The notes under the pieces: model-generated
Told to the model about the DNA's origin: nothing
The model's input: the letters and a program-made list of their open reading frames with translations, nothing else
The model's database searches: none
Translations under genes and position numbers: made by a program
Assembly: GCA_032209605.1 (NCBI GenBank)
Contig: JASFXZ010000001.1
Coordinates: 28,772,619 to 28,836,618, forward strand
DNA: 64,000 bases
Origin: Mactromeris polynyma
Lineage: Eukaryota; Mollusca; Bivalvia; Venerida; Mactridae
Direction: 5' to 3'
Part shown: piece by piece, positions 36,184-48,700 of the stretch
Layout of the letters: each line of letters starts with the position of its first letter
Position numbering within the stretch: the first letter of the stretch is position 1

Positions 36184-38762
36184 GTCCGCTTGCTGTCTTC
36201 TTACACCCTCAGAGCTGGACGAGTCACTGCATGACCCTGCTTTTTATATGACTAAAACACCATTGCAAATTTCAGTGAATTTAACTTTACGTTGCGTGTC
36301 CATTGTCCCTTTTGAAATATTGCACAGATATCAACTTATATACAGCAAATTTTGTATGAACATACGTCTATTTTTAATCCTCATGGGAGCTAGTTTCAAT
36401 TTGCACTGCGCATTAGTTTCTTACGTAATAGACACGTTCTCATTTAGTACATATTTCCCATGATAACACCCAAATCTAATTGTCGTACACATTATTGCGC
36501 CTAATTACATCGCTTGCAGTCCCCTTATGAACGTATGGTAACTATAAAACGATTTCAGATGATTGTTCAAAATGCAATCCCGAGTACGTATCCACCAAAT
36601 TGGTATATTGGGGTTTTGTTGTTATGTTACGCAGAAAAACGTATAAGGCGCATAATTGTAATTGTTTCTAAAATTGCAAATGTGTTTACATCAGAAAACG
36701 TATACACGGGAAAGCAATTGCCTGCCCCAAGTGGTACTAAGAAAATACTTTTTGTAATAATGCCGTTACATTATCCAATCATTTGGATTCCGTTCCCTTT
36801 CCATAGTTAGGTTAATTTTATATGCCCAACGATTTTTTCTATTTCCCACTCTTCCCACGCTCTTTTTGTTTGTTTATACCCATCCCCGCTTTGTGTGTTA
36901 TTTCTTACTCTAAGGATCTTAGCAAAGAGGCCCTTGTAATTGGCACTTTCAAGCGCAACACCTTCGATATTTTTATCATATCCAAGAAAGATGTACCGAA
37001 ATTTTACTAAGTACTGAATGTGTTACGAGTTAAACTCTGAAGAAATAGCAGCGAATTATGGTCACATCTAGAAAAGCAAATATGCCATAAAGCGATTACA
37101 TTTACACTTGTGATATAATGGAGTGAAACTCGGGTTATGAGAAATTCATGGACTGGATAAATCAAACATAAAACATTCAGTCTCAGAAGTACAATCTTAC
37201 AAACAGATTACAATTTCTTTATCTCACTGAAAACAATAAAGATGGGTTCAACAAGAGACACAACAAGTAAAAATATATCGAAGCGGAATATAAAATTCTC
37301 TTTACGTGGGAATTATCCGTAAATCAATTCAAACAGAAATAGTTTGTCGACAAAGCACTGTTTTCGAAACAATAATTGCAATAGAATATTGATTGCTTTC
37401 ATACGATGCTTGATATTGAAGTTATTTCTTGTATTAGAAAGCGATTTTGGTGGTATCTGTTGTTTGCGAACACTCGAAGCGTTTAGGCCAAGCCAAATTG
37501 GAATTTTGTTAAGCGTCCGCGTGCGCCTAGGTTTTGCGCTCCTTGAGCCAAAAAAACAGCATTTTTTCTAAGCTTATATTCTCAAATATTTTCGACGTTC
37601 ATGATTCGACAATGGCAATTTTAGTTGAGGTCCGACAACGATGTGATAATTGTGTGAAAAATAGTCAATTTGTGTGAAAATGTGTCAGTTTTAAATTAGA
37701 TTTATTCATGTATAGAACTAGTTTGGAAACAAACCAATTTTAACCTTCACTTGTTATCTGAGGATATTTGTTTTTTCGTTATGAGTTTGTGTTTTTTATT
37801 GAATAGGTAGCTAGGTTTCGCGAGCTTAGGTTGACGCTTAACACAGTTCCAATTTGGCATGGCCTTATCAAACGTCGTATGTTCTATTGTTCCTCGAGCA
37901 CCCCTTAATTACTGGCAAAGTCTATTATATCCGAATTGTTTCCGTTTCACTTTCGTCACCAGAATACAGTACAACCACCCTACAGCAAAATCGTTTGTGG
38001 ATGCAACGTTTATGTGTTAAGAAGCTATTCCTTGAAATACTGTTGATGGAAGGTTGTTGTTCAAGTGATTGACTGTCGTTCTGGAGATGATACACTGTAC
38101 TGTATTCGTTTTGGGGTTGGTTTGACACAAATTAATTACTACGTATGGTAAACAACGTTTTACACGCAGCGTAGGATGAAAGAGAATAAGTCTAGATGTC
38201 TTTATAATCTATTTAAAGTATATAGCTATAGTATAATTTCGGTATCACTTTGTAAAAAGTAGCTGTTGCAAAACATGAGCATGTTCCTCTTCCACAGGCA
38301 AGATCTATAGCTTGATACTTCCTATTGCATTACTTATATTAGCGCCTAGTGTCCTGTTTGTCTGTAACTGTTTAGACGTACTTATATGTTTCATGTCTGA
38401 ATGTGTTTATTTTTATGAGCGCGTGACTGTGCACATTTCATGTGGTATTTCCTCATCGAAGTCTTCATTCGATTTTATACGGTTGAGAAAATTGACGAGT
38501 TGATTGTTTCCACTCAAATGGTATAAATAATACTTTTGCAGTGGTAGCTGCTGCATGCAGAGAAAGCTGTTTGTTGTTCACCATTAAGATATTTTCAAGT
38601 CCTTCACTTTGAAATACAAGCCTTTGAGGAGAAATCATCGATACTAGTAAATCTCAAGAAAACAATTAAACGGTAATTAGGTAGTAAATTAAACATAACT
38701 TGTATTATTATGTGAAATAAAAGAAAGGACCGTGGGAAAATATATACTCAGATTCACCTAAA
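36184..38762. repeat. Segmental duplication, copy A
   Basis: Collinear with 42478-45793: shared landmarks include 'ccgcttgctgtcttcttaca', 'cagtccccttatgaacgtat', 'tacgtatccaccaaattggt', 'gaattatccgtaaatcaatt', 'tttccgaattg..ccgttt', 'gcatgcagagaaa' and 'ggaccgtgggaaaatatata'. Differences are substitutions and small indels plus one MITE. Frames do not survive between copies, so ORFs such as 36514-36810 are probably not genes. The nature of the duplicated unit is unknown. Confidence 0.85.
37486..37864. mobile_element. PIF/Harbinger-like MITE with TTA target duplication
   Basis: Terminal repeats GGCCAAGCCAAATTGGAATT and its counterpart (ending CCAATTTGGCATGGCC) extend about 30 bases inward (to gttaagcg / cgcttaac). 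TTA flanks both sides (37483-37485 and 37865-37867). The paralogous copy B has the empty site cgtTTAtcaaac at about 45029-45038, which defines the insertion exactly. A 3-bp TTA duplication is the signature of PIF/Harbinger. No coding capacity. Confidence 0.85.
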
Positions 38763-39982
38763 CCATTTATTTCGTCATATCTTGGAGATATGTTGATAAC
38801 TCTTTAGCGACTTCATCACCATTCCTAACAATATTTCATACAAAATGTGTATTGTCATAATTATGTTGTCATCACACGCCCGCTTTTAATACATCGTTTC
38901 TGCCTGGTTTTGATATCATTTGACTGTATATGACTATCGAATTGTCCAATTCCTGCTAGGTGCCTCCTACAGTGTTATGTATACATTTTCTTCAGAAGTT
39001 ATATAGAAAGGGAGAGAACTCGTGAACAGCTAATGACGTATTGACCCTCTTGTTTGAATAAATACTTGAATGCTTGTATAGAAGGGAAGGAAAGCATCGA
39101 TCATCCATGAAGTTCAAACTACACACGGAGGACAGTTGTAAAGTCTCGCATAAAAATGGAGTTACAATTGTCTTGGGACAATTTACTGTAAATCTCATTT
39201 ACGCATCATAGACGTTGGCTCATCAAGTAACTAGGCTTCAATCTTATGGCCACAAAACGATTTAGGAGGTTGTTTTTGTCGTACATTTGTAATTGTTTCT
39301 GCGTAATGGAAAAAAACCTTAAGAGTAACTGACGGTTACTTAGCCAGGATTTTGTTGATGAGCATTAAATTGTGTATCTTATTTTAGGTTCACTGATAAT
39401 AAATCAGCGGTCGTTGAACGCTTTTGTCTCGCACAAGACCACTTCGAATCTGGTATCAAGTATTGAAATATGTCAACGGATCCGTAACAATGAACAACAA
39501 ACGATCTTATGCTGAAAGTCATTAACATTTTATTCCATTTACTCGCTCCATTAATGCGAGTATCATGATACAGCATACCGCATTGTACGAGGAAAACAAT
39601 TTCCCTTTTACAATATTTACAATTTTACAACATTGTCAATCATCGATTCGGCAACATTTTACAGATTTGGTGTTTCGATTTCCGGCACGAAATTGTAAAG
39701 CGTACTTAAAGCAAACATATTAGGGGGATCGTCTACGAATCAAACTTCGTTTAAGAATTTCAAAAACTATTCAAATAGAATAAAATCTCACTAATCACCG
39801 ATAATAAATATTCTCAACACCCTTTTTATCGTCGCAATGTTAATTATTTGTATATGATATTCACAGGGAATGTGTTTTCGTTCTAATCTAAAATAATAAT
39901 ATGTCATGCTCTTATACTTTGCATTGATTTATGTAATAGTTCTCTGTTTTTAAAATCGTAAGTGATCCGCATTGTATATTTA
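38763..39982. other. Gene-poor stretch; possible decayed integrase trace
   Basis: Mostly featureless. Around 39385-39440 the plus strand reads FTDNKSAVVERF, which resembles the 'KASVVERFNR' motif of retroelement-type integrases, but the frame breaks at once and no other motif supports it. Confidence 0.2.
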
Positions 39983-41694
39983 CACTTGGGGAATCTTATA
40001 ACTGTGCACTTTTCTATCCTGCATAAGTTTTGAATGGATTCATATTTTTGCACGAATTTTTCGTGTTTGTCTTCTGTATACATAGGTAAAATGTCTGTGT
40101 TATCAAAATGTCACGGTTGCGTAATCGAAGTTCATTGAACCATGAATAGTATAAATCCACAAAATGCACGAGAAAATCGTTCTTTGGAAAGAAATGGAAT
40201 TGTACATTGTCATTGTGAATGCTATAGCGATCCTTTTATCAAGAAAACACTAAATGGGGCGACTATCAGTACAGCAAAGGGGTATTGCCGTCGGGATGAT
40301 TGACGCCGGCGTCTCTCAATTAGAGGTAGGTTTTTAGAAATTGTTGTTGCTTAATAATAAGTTAATTTCTCGGTAACTATTTTTTGTTTTAGTTGAAACA
40401 TGTTCTTCGAGCTTACGTTTCCGTGGGTTAACGCCATTTTCAACATTGTGTCAGTTATATACGGCGGCCGGTTCACCAATGTACTAACCATTGCACCGCG
40501 GCTTCCCGGTAACTAACCAGTATCTAATTAAAACGTTCATGATAAAGAGCTTATAACAAAATATATTTTGCAAGTTGCGAGGCGAATGGGTGTCCATCGT
40601 AACACAATCAGAGCACTGATGATAAAGTTCAGACTGACGGGCACTGTCGACAACCTCCCTCGTCGTCCACGCGGTCGGGTAACAAGCGCCGCCCAAGATC
40701 GGCAAATTTTACAAATTCATCGCCAACAAAGACGACGCACCGCTGCTCTAACTGCAAGAGAAACTCGTGGAACTCACGGTCTCTTCATCTGCGCCAGGAC
40801 TGTTCGTAATCGTCTTCGGACTATCGGCAATATGCGCTGTAGACGACCATTCAATGGTAACATTCTTACTCCGAGGCATAAGAACCTAAGAGATCGTTGG
40901 GCGCGTCGTCATCGCCGCATTACACAGGCCGAATGGGCTCATGTAAGGGGAGAGCGTTTTAATGACAATTGTGTCACCGAACGTGATAGGTACGGTGGAG
41001 CGTCGGTAATGGCCTGGGCAGGAGTGGCAATGCACTATAAATCGAATATTGTTTTAATCGACGGCAACTTAAATGCAGCTCGGTACAGGAATGAAATACT
41101 TCAGCCTGAAGTATTGCCTATGATGAGAAACAACCGCGGTTTACGGTTACTTCATGACGGTGCGCCTTGTTATACCGCTAGAGCTACTGTTGCATTTCTG
41201 CAGAACAATCACATCAACGTAATGGATATTCCACCTAAGTCACCCGATCTCAACATAATTGAGAACATCTGGGATGAACTGAGTCGACGCGTCTGGAGAC
41301 ACGGTAATGTACCACGCACTCTTCCTGAGTTGAGAGCGAAGATTATACAGGAATGGAACAATATCCCTCAACAGTACATACACCGGTATGTGACATCAAT
41401 GCGTCGACGTTGTTTAGCCGTCATTCGCGCCCAAGGAGGACATTCACGATATTAGACTTTAATAGCTTTACCGCAATATCGTGATTGTGACTTTCTGATT
41501 CTACTTTACCTCGGTTTTATCGATTTTGTTTGTTTATTTTGAAATGAAATTCATTTAAATATACTCCGAACTCATACCACTTGTCTTAATCATATATATT
41601 GAAAATTTCAGCTTACTAGGTTCAATTGTTACTGAGATATCGGTACATTTTTTTTGTATTTGAATAGCTGCACAGTTATAATATTCCCCAAGTG
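39983..41694 (+). mobile_element. Tc1-family DNA transposon, 1712 bp, internally deleted
   Basis: Terminal inverted repeats of about 25 bases (CACTTGGGGAATCTTATAAC at the left; the right end reads ATTCCCCAAGTG) differ at one position and are flanked by TA (39981-39982 and 41695-41696). The interior carries a transposase pseudogene at 40254-41455. Near-identical ends and a long open frame point to recent insertion. It lies between the two copies of the segmental duplication. Confidence 0.92.
40254..41455 (+). pseudogene. Tc1/IS630-type transposase, missing first catalytic Asp, intron acceptor lost
   Basis: Exon-like part 1, 40254-40325, encodes MGRLSVQQRGIAVGMIDAGV then SQLE. Part 2, 40574-41455, continues VARRMGVHRNTIRAL (helix-turn-helix), a GRPR-like basic stretch (RRPRGR), then the DDE domain. 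Between them is a 248-base stretch with a GTAGGT donor; the expected acceptor reads TGCAA|GTT instead of CAG|GTT. In the DDE domain the junction EWAHV/RGERFNDNC at about 40944 lacks the usual 'SDES' block of some 22 residues, so the first Asp is gone. HDGAP gives the second Asp and NIIENIWDEL the Glu, 34 residues apart, typical of Tc1. Part 2 has no stop before 41455. Confidence 0.88.
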
Positions 41695-41822
41695 TATGTA
41701 TTCGTTTCAAGGCCTATTGAACTAATGTTCTAAAAGCAACCACTGAACTGTATCCTACTGAGTCCAAATACTAGATCATTGTATTGTTTTGCGTGTAAAC
41801 ACTATTACGTTAGAAGCTGTCA

Positions 41823-42146
41823 TTATTTTGCCTTGAATGCATGAAGTCTTGGTGGCGAGTTAGATTCGGTTTTCATGACAATGACTTGATTATTGCATAG
41901 TAATTTCTTGTTTACTTGATTTGGAACTGAACTCTGGACATTCGAATACTGAAAATTAATATTACACACTGAACACATTCTAGATTTTGAAATACAGTAC
42001 CGCTTCTCCTGAGCGACCATCTCTTGAGCAACAAACCTCTCCCCAACAACTTTATCAAATTTCCTGCCCAAATTTGCATCTCCAAAAGAATTTTGCTCTG
42101 CAGATGTTGCATTGCGTATGGTTTGTTCGTTTATCCTGGATTTCAT
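41823..42146 (-). CDS. Hypothetical 107-codon ORF, unsupported
   Basis: It begins MKSRINEQTIRNATSAEQNS, contains CSVCNINFQYS and ends with basic residues. It lies immediately outside the right end of the Tc1 element. Composition is protein-like and the length is above most chance ORFs here, but I see no signal peptide, domain or splice context and recognise no family. Chance is a serious alternative. Confidence 0.18.
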   Translation of the reverse strand: MKSRINEQTIRNATSAEQNSFGDANLGRKFDKVVGERFVAQEMVAQEKRYCISKSRMCSVCNINFQYSNVQSSVPNQVNKKLLCNNQVIVMKTESNSPPRLHAFKAK

Positions 42147-43264
42147 TGTTGAGTCATGAGTTAAGTTGGAATCCGTGTTTTATTTTGTCTAGTAACACAA
42201 TCGATTGATCACTTCTTGTGACATTGACAATGCAATATTAGCAACAATTAGGTTGGATCTTATCTTGTCGTCTGTATCTCTAGAATTCCAACTACGACGA
42301 AATCGAATTAAAGCAGATTTCTTGAATGCATATTTTTGTAATTGACAGTCAAAGTTCAATAAATAGATCTCTGTAATCTAGTGGTTTTGGTTGCTGTCTT
42401 TAAATCACTTGTCCCGTCACCTCTGCAGGGTTTGGAAACCATTCGGGACAGCAAATTTGTGAGGAAGTCAAACAGCTGTCCGCTTGCTGTCTTCTTACAC
42501 CCTCAGAACTGGAATAGTCACTGTACGACCCTGCCTTATAAATGACGAAAACCCCATTGCAAGTTTTAATGATTTTAACTTTACGTTATGTGTCCATTAT
42601 TCCTTTGATATATTGCACAGAAAAGAACTTATATACAACAACATTTTATATGAACATACGTGTAGTTTTAATCCTCGTGTGATCTAGTTTCAAGTTGCGC
42701 TACGCATTCGTTTCTTACGTAATAGACACGTTTTCGTTTAGTAAATATTTAAAATGTAATTGTCGTACTTATTATTGCGCCTAATTACATCGCTTGCAGT
42801 CCCCTTATGAACGTATGGTAACTATAAAACAATTTCAGATGATTGTTCAAAATGCAATCACGAGTACGTATCCACCAAATTGGTATATTGGTTTTTTTTG
42901 TTATATTTCACGCAGAAAAAAACATTTAAGGCGCATAAGTGTATTGTTTCTAAAATTGCAAATCTGTTCACATCAGAAAATGTATACATAGGAAAGCAAT
43001 TGCCTGCCCCGAGACATGCGAAGAAAAGTTGCGTTATGCACGCAATACTTCTTGTAATAACGCAGTTACATTATCCAATCATTTTGAATATGTTGGATCA
43101 GAATGAAAGTTAATCGGTATTGTACATTTCATTGTTCTTGCTGGTGCCCAGATTACACTCATGTTACAACAATGCCTATACAGATAATGAACGCCCAACT
43201 TTAACGTAATTTCAATCGTTTAGAAGATAGCAATACCTTAAGTTTATTTTATACTCTCTCCTTT

Positions 43265-43990
43265 GTTTCGGCGTAAATGTATAACAACCAAATGTTGTCC
43301 TAGAAGCGGGGCTTTTTAAAATCTGACCAATCATGTTTTCAACCAAGAGGCACCAATCGGGGTTTTCGTTCACACAAGAAGCACCAAACGGGGTCTGTGT
43401 AAGATGTGCATTCGTAAGCTAATTTTGCCAGAAGTAGTTAATTTGTTTAAAATGACCCTGATAAGACAGGTCCATGATTATAGTATATATAGATCCGAGT
43501 TAATTCTTTGTAAGGATTTATTTTTCAATATGTCGCAAAAACATTTCATTTAATATACCGGAAGACATCATTCTATCTACGCCGTTGATCTTTTTTAAAG
43601 ATATTTCTTGTTGAAATAGTATATCAGTGCTAATGGGTAAATGATTCGGAAATCATTCAGGTTAAATGCAAGCCATGGTCATTGTTGTATATAAACATTG
43701 GTTTACTTTCACCCGCCCAGTAGGAAAGATTTCCAAATTGTGCAACAAACGACAATAATTGGCATTGTACATACATATCTCCTTTATCGGATTGAACCCC
43801 GTGTTTTATACGCTCGTGCAATTCATCTACTGCAGCGTACACCGGAGAAAAATATCGCAAGAACAATTGAGCGACTCATTACTGAAAAAATGTTGTTTAG
43901 GTTAAGTCTTTGGGTGATGGAAAATTAATTGCCAATAGCATGGCATATTGAGAAGTGTGTTTAATTTTCCTCATGTTAACACGCCGTTTA
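43265..43990 (+). repeat. Dispersed repeat family R1, fullest uninterrupted copy
   Basis: Runs from 'aaccaaatgttgtcctagaa' to 'gtgtttaattttcctcat.tt'. The second half (43640-43980) matches 51610-51915. The phrase 'attatagtatatatagatcc' at about 43480 preserves the empty site of the foldback Tc1 element found at 50669 in the other copy. Confidence 0.75.
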
Positions 43991-44065
43991 TCTTTTTTTA
44001 AAGATATTTCTTGTTTAATATTTGTATTGAACATTATTCCGCTCCTTCTTTGGGAGGCATATTAG

Positions 44066-44160
44066 TTTACAGGAAGAGCATTTGACTCCTGATCCAAATG
44101 TTTACAGGAAGAGCATTTGACTCCTGATCCAAATGTCGTGGGTTCGGATCCCGCCTTTGC
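44066..44160 (+). repeat. tRNA-like sequence (SINE head) with internal 35-bp duplication
   Basis: The stretch ttacaggaagagcatttgac, tcctgatccaaatg resembles the D and anticodon arms of a tRNA and is present twice in tandem (44066-44100, 44101-44135). A good T arm follows (GTGGG TTCGGAT CCCGC). The tandem copy would prevent a normal fold, and the acceptor stem is not clear, so this is a SINE or tRNA pseudogene rather than a working tRNA. Confidence 0.6.
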
Positions 44161-45793
44161 GATGTTGAACCACAAACTTCACGGTCCCAATATACAGTAG
44201 GCGGGAGTGCTGGTCAGTTAAACAGGTAGCAGTCACCGATAGTGATTAAAACAAGTTGTAGAATTATTTCAAAATCAGTGTAAAATCACGTTTAAACAAT
44301 TGTCTCTATCTAAATTAGTTTTATGTAACATTCGATTCCATCCCTTTCTACAGTTAGTTTAATTTTATATCCCCAAATATTGTTCCCCACTTCCATTCTT
44401 TTTTGTGTTTATATCCCTCCCCGCTTTGTGTATTATTTCTTACTTTACGGATCTAAACGTAAAGGCCTTTTTGACATATCACTTCCCTGCGTAAACGTCT
44501 TCACTATTTTTATTTTACGACGAATATTTTTATCATATCCAAGAAAATGTACCAACACTGTACTAAGTACTGAATGTGTTAAACTCTGAAGAAATTGCAG
44601 CGAATTATGGTCACATCTAGTAAAGCAAATAACTCCAGAAAGCGTTTCCATTTATAATTGTGATATAATGGAGTGAAACTTGGGTTATGAGAAATTCATG
44701 GACTGGATAAATCAAACTTAAAACATTCAGTATCAGAAGTACAATCTTATAAACAGATAACAATTCCATTATCCCAGTGACAACAATAAAGATGGTTTCA
44801 ACAAAAGACACAACAAGTAAAATTATCTCGAAGCCGAATATAAAATTCTCTTTACGTGGGAATTATCCGTAAATCAATTCAAACAAAAATAGTTCGTAGA
44901 CAAAGCACTTTTTCGAAACAATAATTGAATAGAATGTTGATTACTTTCATACGATGTTAGATATTAAAGTTATTTCTGGCATTAGAAAGCGCTGTTGGTG
45001 GTATCAGTTGTTTGCGAACATTCGAATCGTTTATCAAACATCGCATTTTCTGTTGTTCCTCGAACGCCCCTTACTGGCATAGTCTTTTGTTTCCGAATTG
45101 TTTCCGTTTCATTTTCGTCACAAGAATACAGTACAGCTACCCTACAGCACAATCGTGTGTTGATGCAACCTTTAGGGTTTGAGAAGCTGTTGCTTAAAAT
45201 GCTTGAAATGATAATGGAAGGTTGTTGTTCAAGTGATTGACTGTCGTTCTTGAAATCTATCTGAACTATATAACTATAGTATTAATCACTTTGTTAAAAT
45301 TAGCTGTTGCAAAAAAGGAGCATGTTCATCTTCCACTGACAAGATCTACAACTTGATACTTCCTATTGCATTATTTATATTAGCGCATTGTGTCCTATTT
45401 GTCTGTAATTGTTTAGACGTTCTAATATGTTTCATGTCTCAATGTGTTTATATTTGAGAGAACTTGACTGTGCACATTGCATGAGGTATTTCTTCATCGA
45501 CCGTCTTTATTCGATTTCATGCGATTGAGTAAAATTAACGAGTTGATTGGTTGTACTGGTATAAATAATACTTTTGCAGCGACTGCTACTGCATGCAGAG
45601 AAAACTGTTTGTTGTTCACCATTAAGATATGTTCAAGTCCTTCAATTTGAAATACAAGCCTTTGAGGAGAAATCATCGATAATAGTAAACCTCAAGAAAA
45701 CAATTAAATGGTAATTAGGTTGTAAATTAAACATTACTTCCATTATTATGTGAAATAAAATAAAGGACCGTGGGAAAATATATACTCAGATAC

Positions 45794-48700
45794 GCCTCGA
45801 TCATTTATGTAAATTGTTTACAAATGTGGTCGCTAGCTGTTATCAATTAAGGACTTGGTTGTAGGAAGCCGAAAACCATTCAAATGCACTTAAAGTTTAT
45901 TATATTGTACTGAATATTATTCGAATAGTATTTGATACCACGATCAAAGTTAGGATATGATTTGCAATTGTTTTTCGGTGAGACCTTTCTTAATTCATTA
46001 AGTAAATATGCTACGAATATACAAACATTCAATGAGAATTGTGTAAATATTGTCTGAGGAGTACATAACAGGCTCACTAAAGTGTACATCGACAATAGAT
46101 ATATTCGTGTTAGATCAAAGTTATTGCAATGTACTAAATCTATATTATTTAACGGTTTAGCACATAAATTGCGTATAAATGTATCATTGGCGCCGCACTG
46201 TACGTGGAGGTGGAGGGGCACGTGACTTAATTTTTTTCCAAGATTATTCGATTCAAGATAATTTTACCCACTGACAATAAAGTTTTACAGAAAAAGTATT
46301 TGTAATATTTTTATTTTATTTATTTTTTTAAATCTTTTAATTTATTCCCTCATGTGGTGCACGATTTCAAATGGTCAAGGTCTATTTTGACTGATTAAAT
46401 ATTTGAAACCAGTCTACGGAAAGTTTATTTTAGATTCCCTCATGTGGTGCACGATTTCAAATGGTCAAGGTCTATTTTGTATTTTCCAGAAATGAGAAGA
46501 TTGCTTTGCTTGTACAGTTAAGATGATTTTCAGGAAACATTCATATTAACACTTGAAAGGTTGAAATATATGTAGAGGTCAGTTATTTTTAGATTTTCGA
46601 GAAATGAGATGACATATACGTTTGACTTGCCTTACACAGTTGATTTCTCAAAACGAATCTATGTCTGATACATTTAGAGTGTCATGATAGTCTGAGATAA
46701 TTATAGAAACTTAATGAGAATTTATGTAAAAGATTAAAATAATGTAATTTTAAATATTATTATTTTTGTGAACAAAGACCTTGCTATATAAGAGAAGTTG
46801 GAACTGGGTCTGTAAACAGATTAATATTTTTTGTTTACGTGTTTGATATATCTACTACTAAAATGGATTGTAATGCTTTAGTTACATGTTTTTTGTACAA
46901 AAGAATGTAAATAACAAAATATCATTCTACATTTCCTTTGCTCTTGTTCAATTCTTTTAGCGGCGACCTTTGATGCTTTGCATCAATGATTTTCTTGTAA
47001 TCATTTATTTGATTGAGGAGTATTCGAAAGCCGCAATTTTACATAATAGAGACCACAGGGCTCTTTTATTTTCATTATCCCAATAGACATATTTTTAAAT
47101 CAAAAGTTTGTTATTTTAAGCTGTATAATTCTTATTTGTGGTCTAGTAAAATATCGTCATCCGTTTCTGCATACCATATGCGTCTAGAAAATAAGAAGAT
47201 TTTACAGTGGCTCGAAGGTTTGCTTCATATAGTTTATGCAACACTCAAAAAGATTATTCCATTTCGCAGATTTACACATTCAAATATTATTCCGAGTATT
47301 GTACAGTTCCAACATTTGCGTTCACTTTAAAGTCGGGTCATCCCCCGACCGACCTGCCCAAAAAGGCCCCAACTGAGATTCTCAGCTTTCCCTCGCAGGG
47401 GCCGTTTTGGAAACATAATTCGACTGAATCTCTGAATTTTTGTCCCCTGTTGTTTTCACAATATAAGTTGTTTTTTAAATGGCAACAGTTTACATGGGCT
47501 AAAAATAATAATTCAGACATAGTTTCATTCGTAGAGGTTTAACGAAAACAAATTGCTTGTAAATATAACTTTTGCAAACTTAAAGTCTGAGTTTTAGTGT
47601 TAACATATTCGTGAGTAAACCCTCAGGATTTTCATCGCATGTAAAATATGTAATTACTGCGAAACACGAGTAATCGGCCCTCACTTAAACGGAACAAACG
47701 ATTTTATTTCAACACTGACATTACTTTTAACAAAGTTTCCCCAAGACATGCGTTCGTTGTCAATATGCGTAATGTACACACGTTTGTTGAATTACATACG
47801 TTCATTAGATCTTAAATATATTGGTAAGCCACAAACCTGAACTTTTACGCTAAATTGGATTTTCTGAATTTTATTATCAAATCATTTGTCAGTAATGTGA
47901 TTCGCGTTCGAATTCAAGGAAGGGCAAGTATCAATATCGAAACAATGTACAAAAGAGGCACAACTACATAAATAAAACAAAACAATTTATAAGTGAGTCC
48001 GAATAAGGGTCGTAGTTCTGTTGTTTATCAAATTATCATAATATTCCAAATCTAAGATGTCATGCTAAATGATTGGTTATCATGCTAGAAGTCAGTAGTT
48101 AGCTTGTATATTCTACTGATCATTAGTTAAATACGAATAATTATTTTTGGTGTAGTGTAAGACATGTTCTACACCGTGCTTTTCTTTACAGTTTTTGCTG
48201 TCGGCGTTTACGTTGTCAATGCGAAGAGTTTACTTTACTCATATTTCAATACTAACTACTTTTGCTTGCAATGACTTTATATCTTCATTCTGAATATTTA
48301 CTGAGAAAACTGGGAGGTCACAGACGATCAACATCTCCGTGACGTTTAATTTTACTAGCGCTGACAAACCGCTAATTCTCGTTACCGATTGCTTTATCCA
48401 TTGTAAGAAGTTTGTTTACTTTAGAATGTGCTTAACAAGTTTATTTGCGACATTTGATGAAGTACTTTAAATAACTGAATTCCATGATCGTCGCGGAAGG
48501 TTCTAGATGAAGAAATGCCCAGTAACTTGGGGTATTCCGCGTACTTTTACATTATATTCGCAACTGATGTATCATGCATACCGGTGTATGCAGGAACATA
48601 ATTCCGTAGCTTGATGAGGGCTAATTGGCTACTTAAGTACATGATGTGAATATTTTGTCGATTTAACAAAACATGAATATATAGAAGGGGACATAACGTA

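Larger units (their letters stand above)
42478..45793. repeat. Segmental duplication, copy B, with insertions
   Basis: Matches copy A (36184-38762) in order and orientation. It is longer because about 43090-44330 contains a family R1 repeat (43265-43990) and a tRNA-like unit (44066-44160) that copy A lacks. Conversely it lacks the Harbinger MITE of copy A. The left edge follows a SINE-like phrase (ggaaaccattcgggacagca). Confidence 0.85.

Noticed and set aside
36514..36810. 98-codon ORF starting MQSPYERMVTIKRFQMIVQN, similar to one at 42794
   Set aside because: Similarity is due to the segmental duplication; the frames diverge by indels after about 35 codons, which argues against coding constraint.
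39385..39440. Integrase-like motif FTDNKSAVVERF
   Set aside because: Single short motif, immediate frame break, no supporting catalytic or zinc-binding motifs nearby.
45880..46221. Minus-strand ORF sharing IYLLSMYTLVSLL with 49326-49514
   Set aside because: Both lie in paralogous repeat copies and the DNA is similar outside the frame too; frames break by indels.
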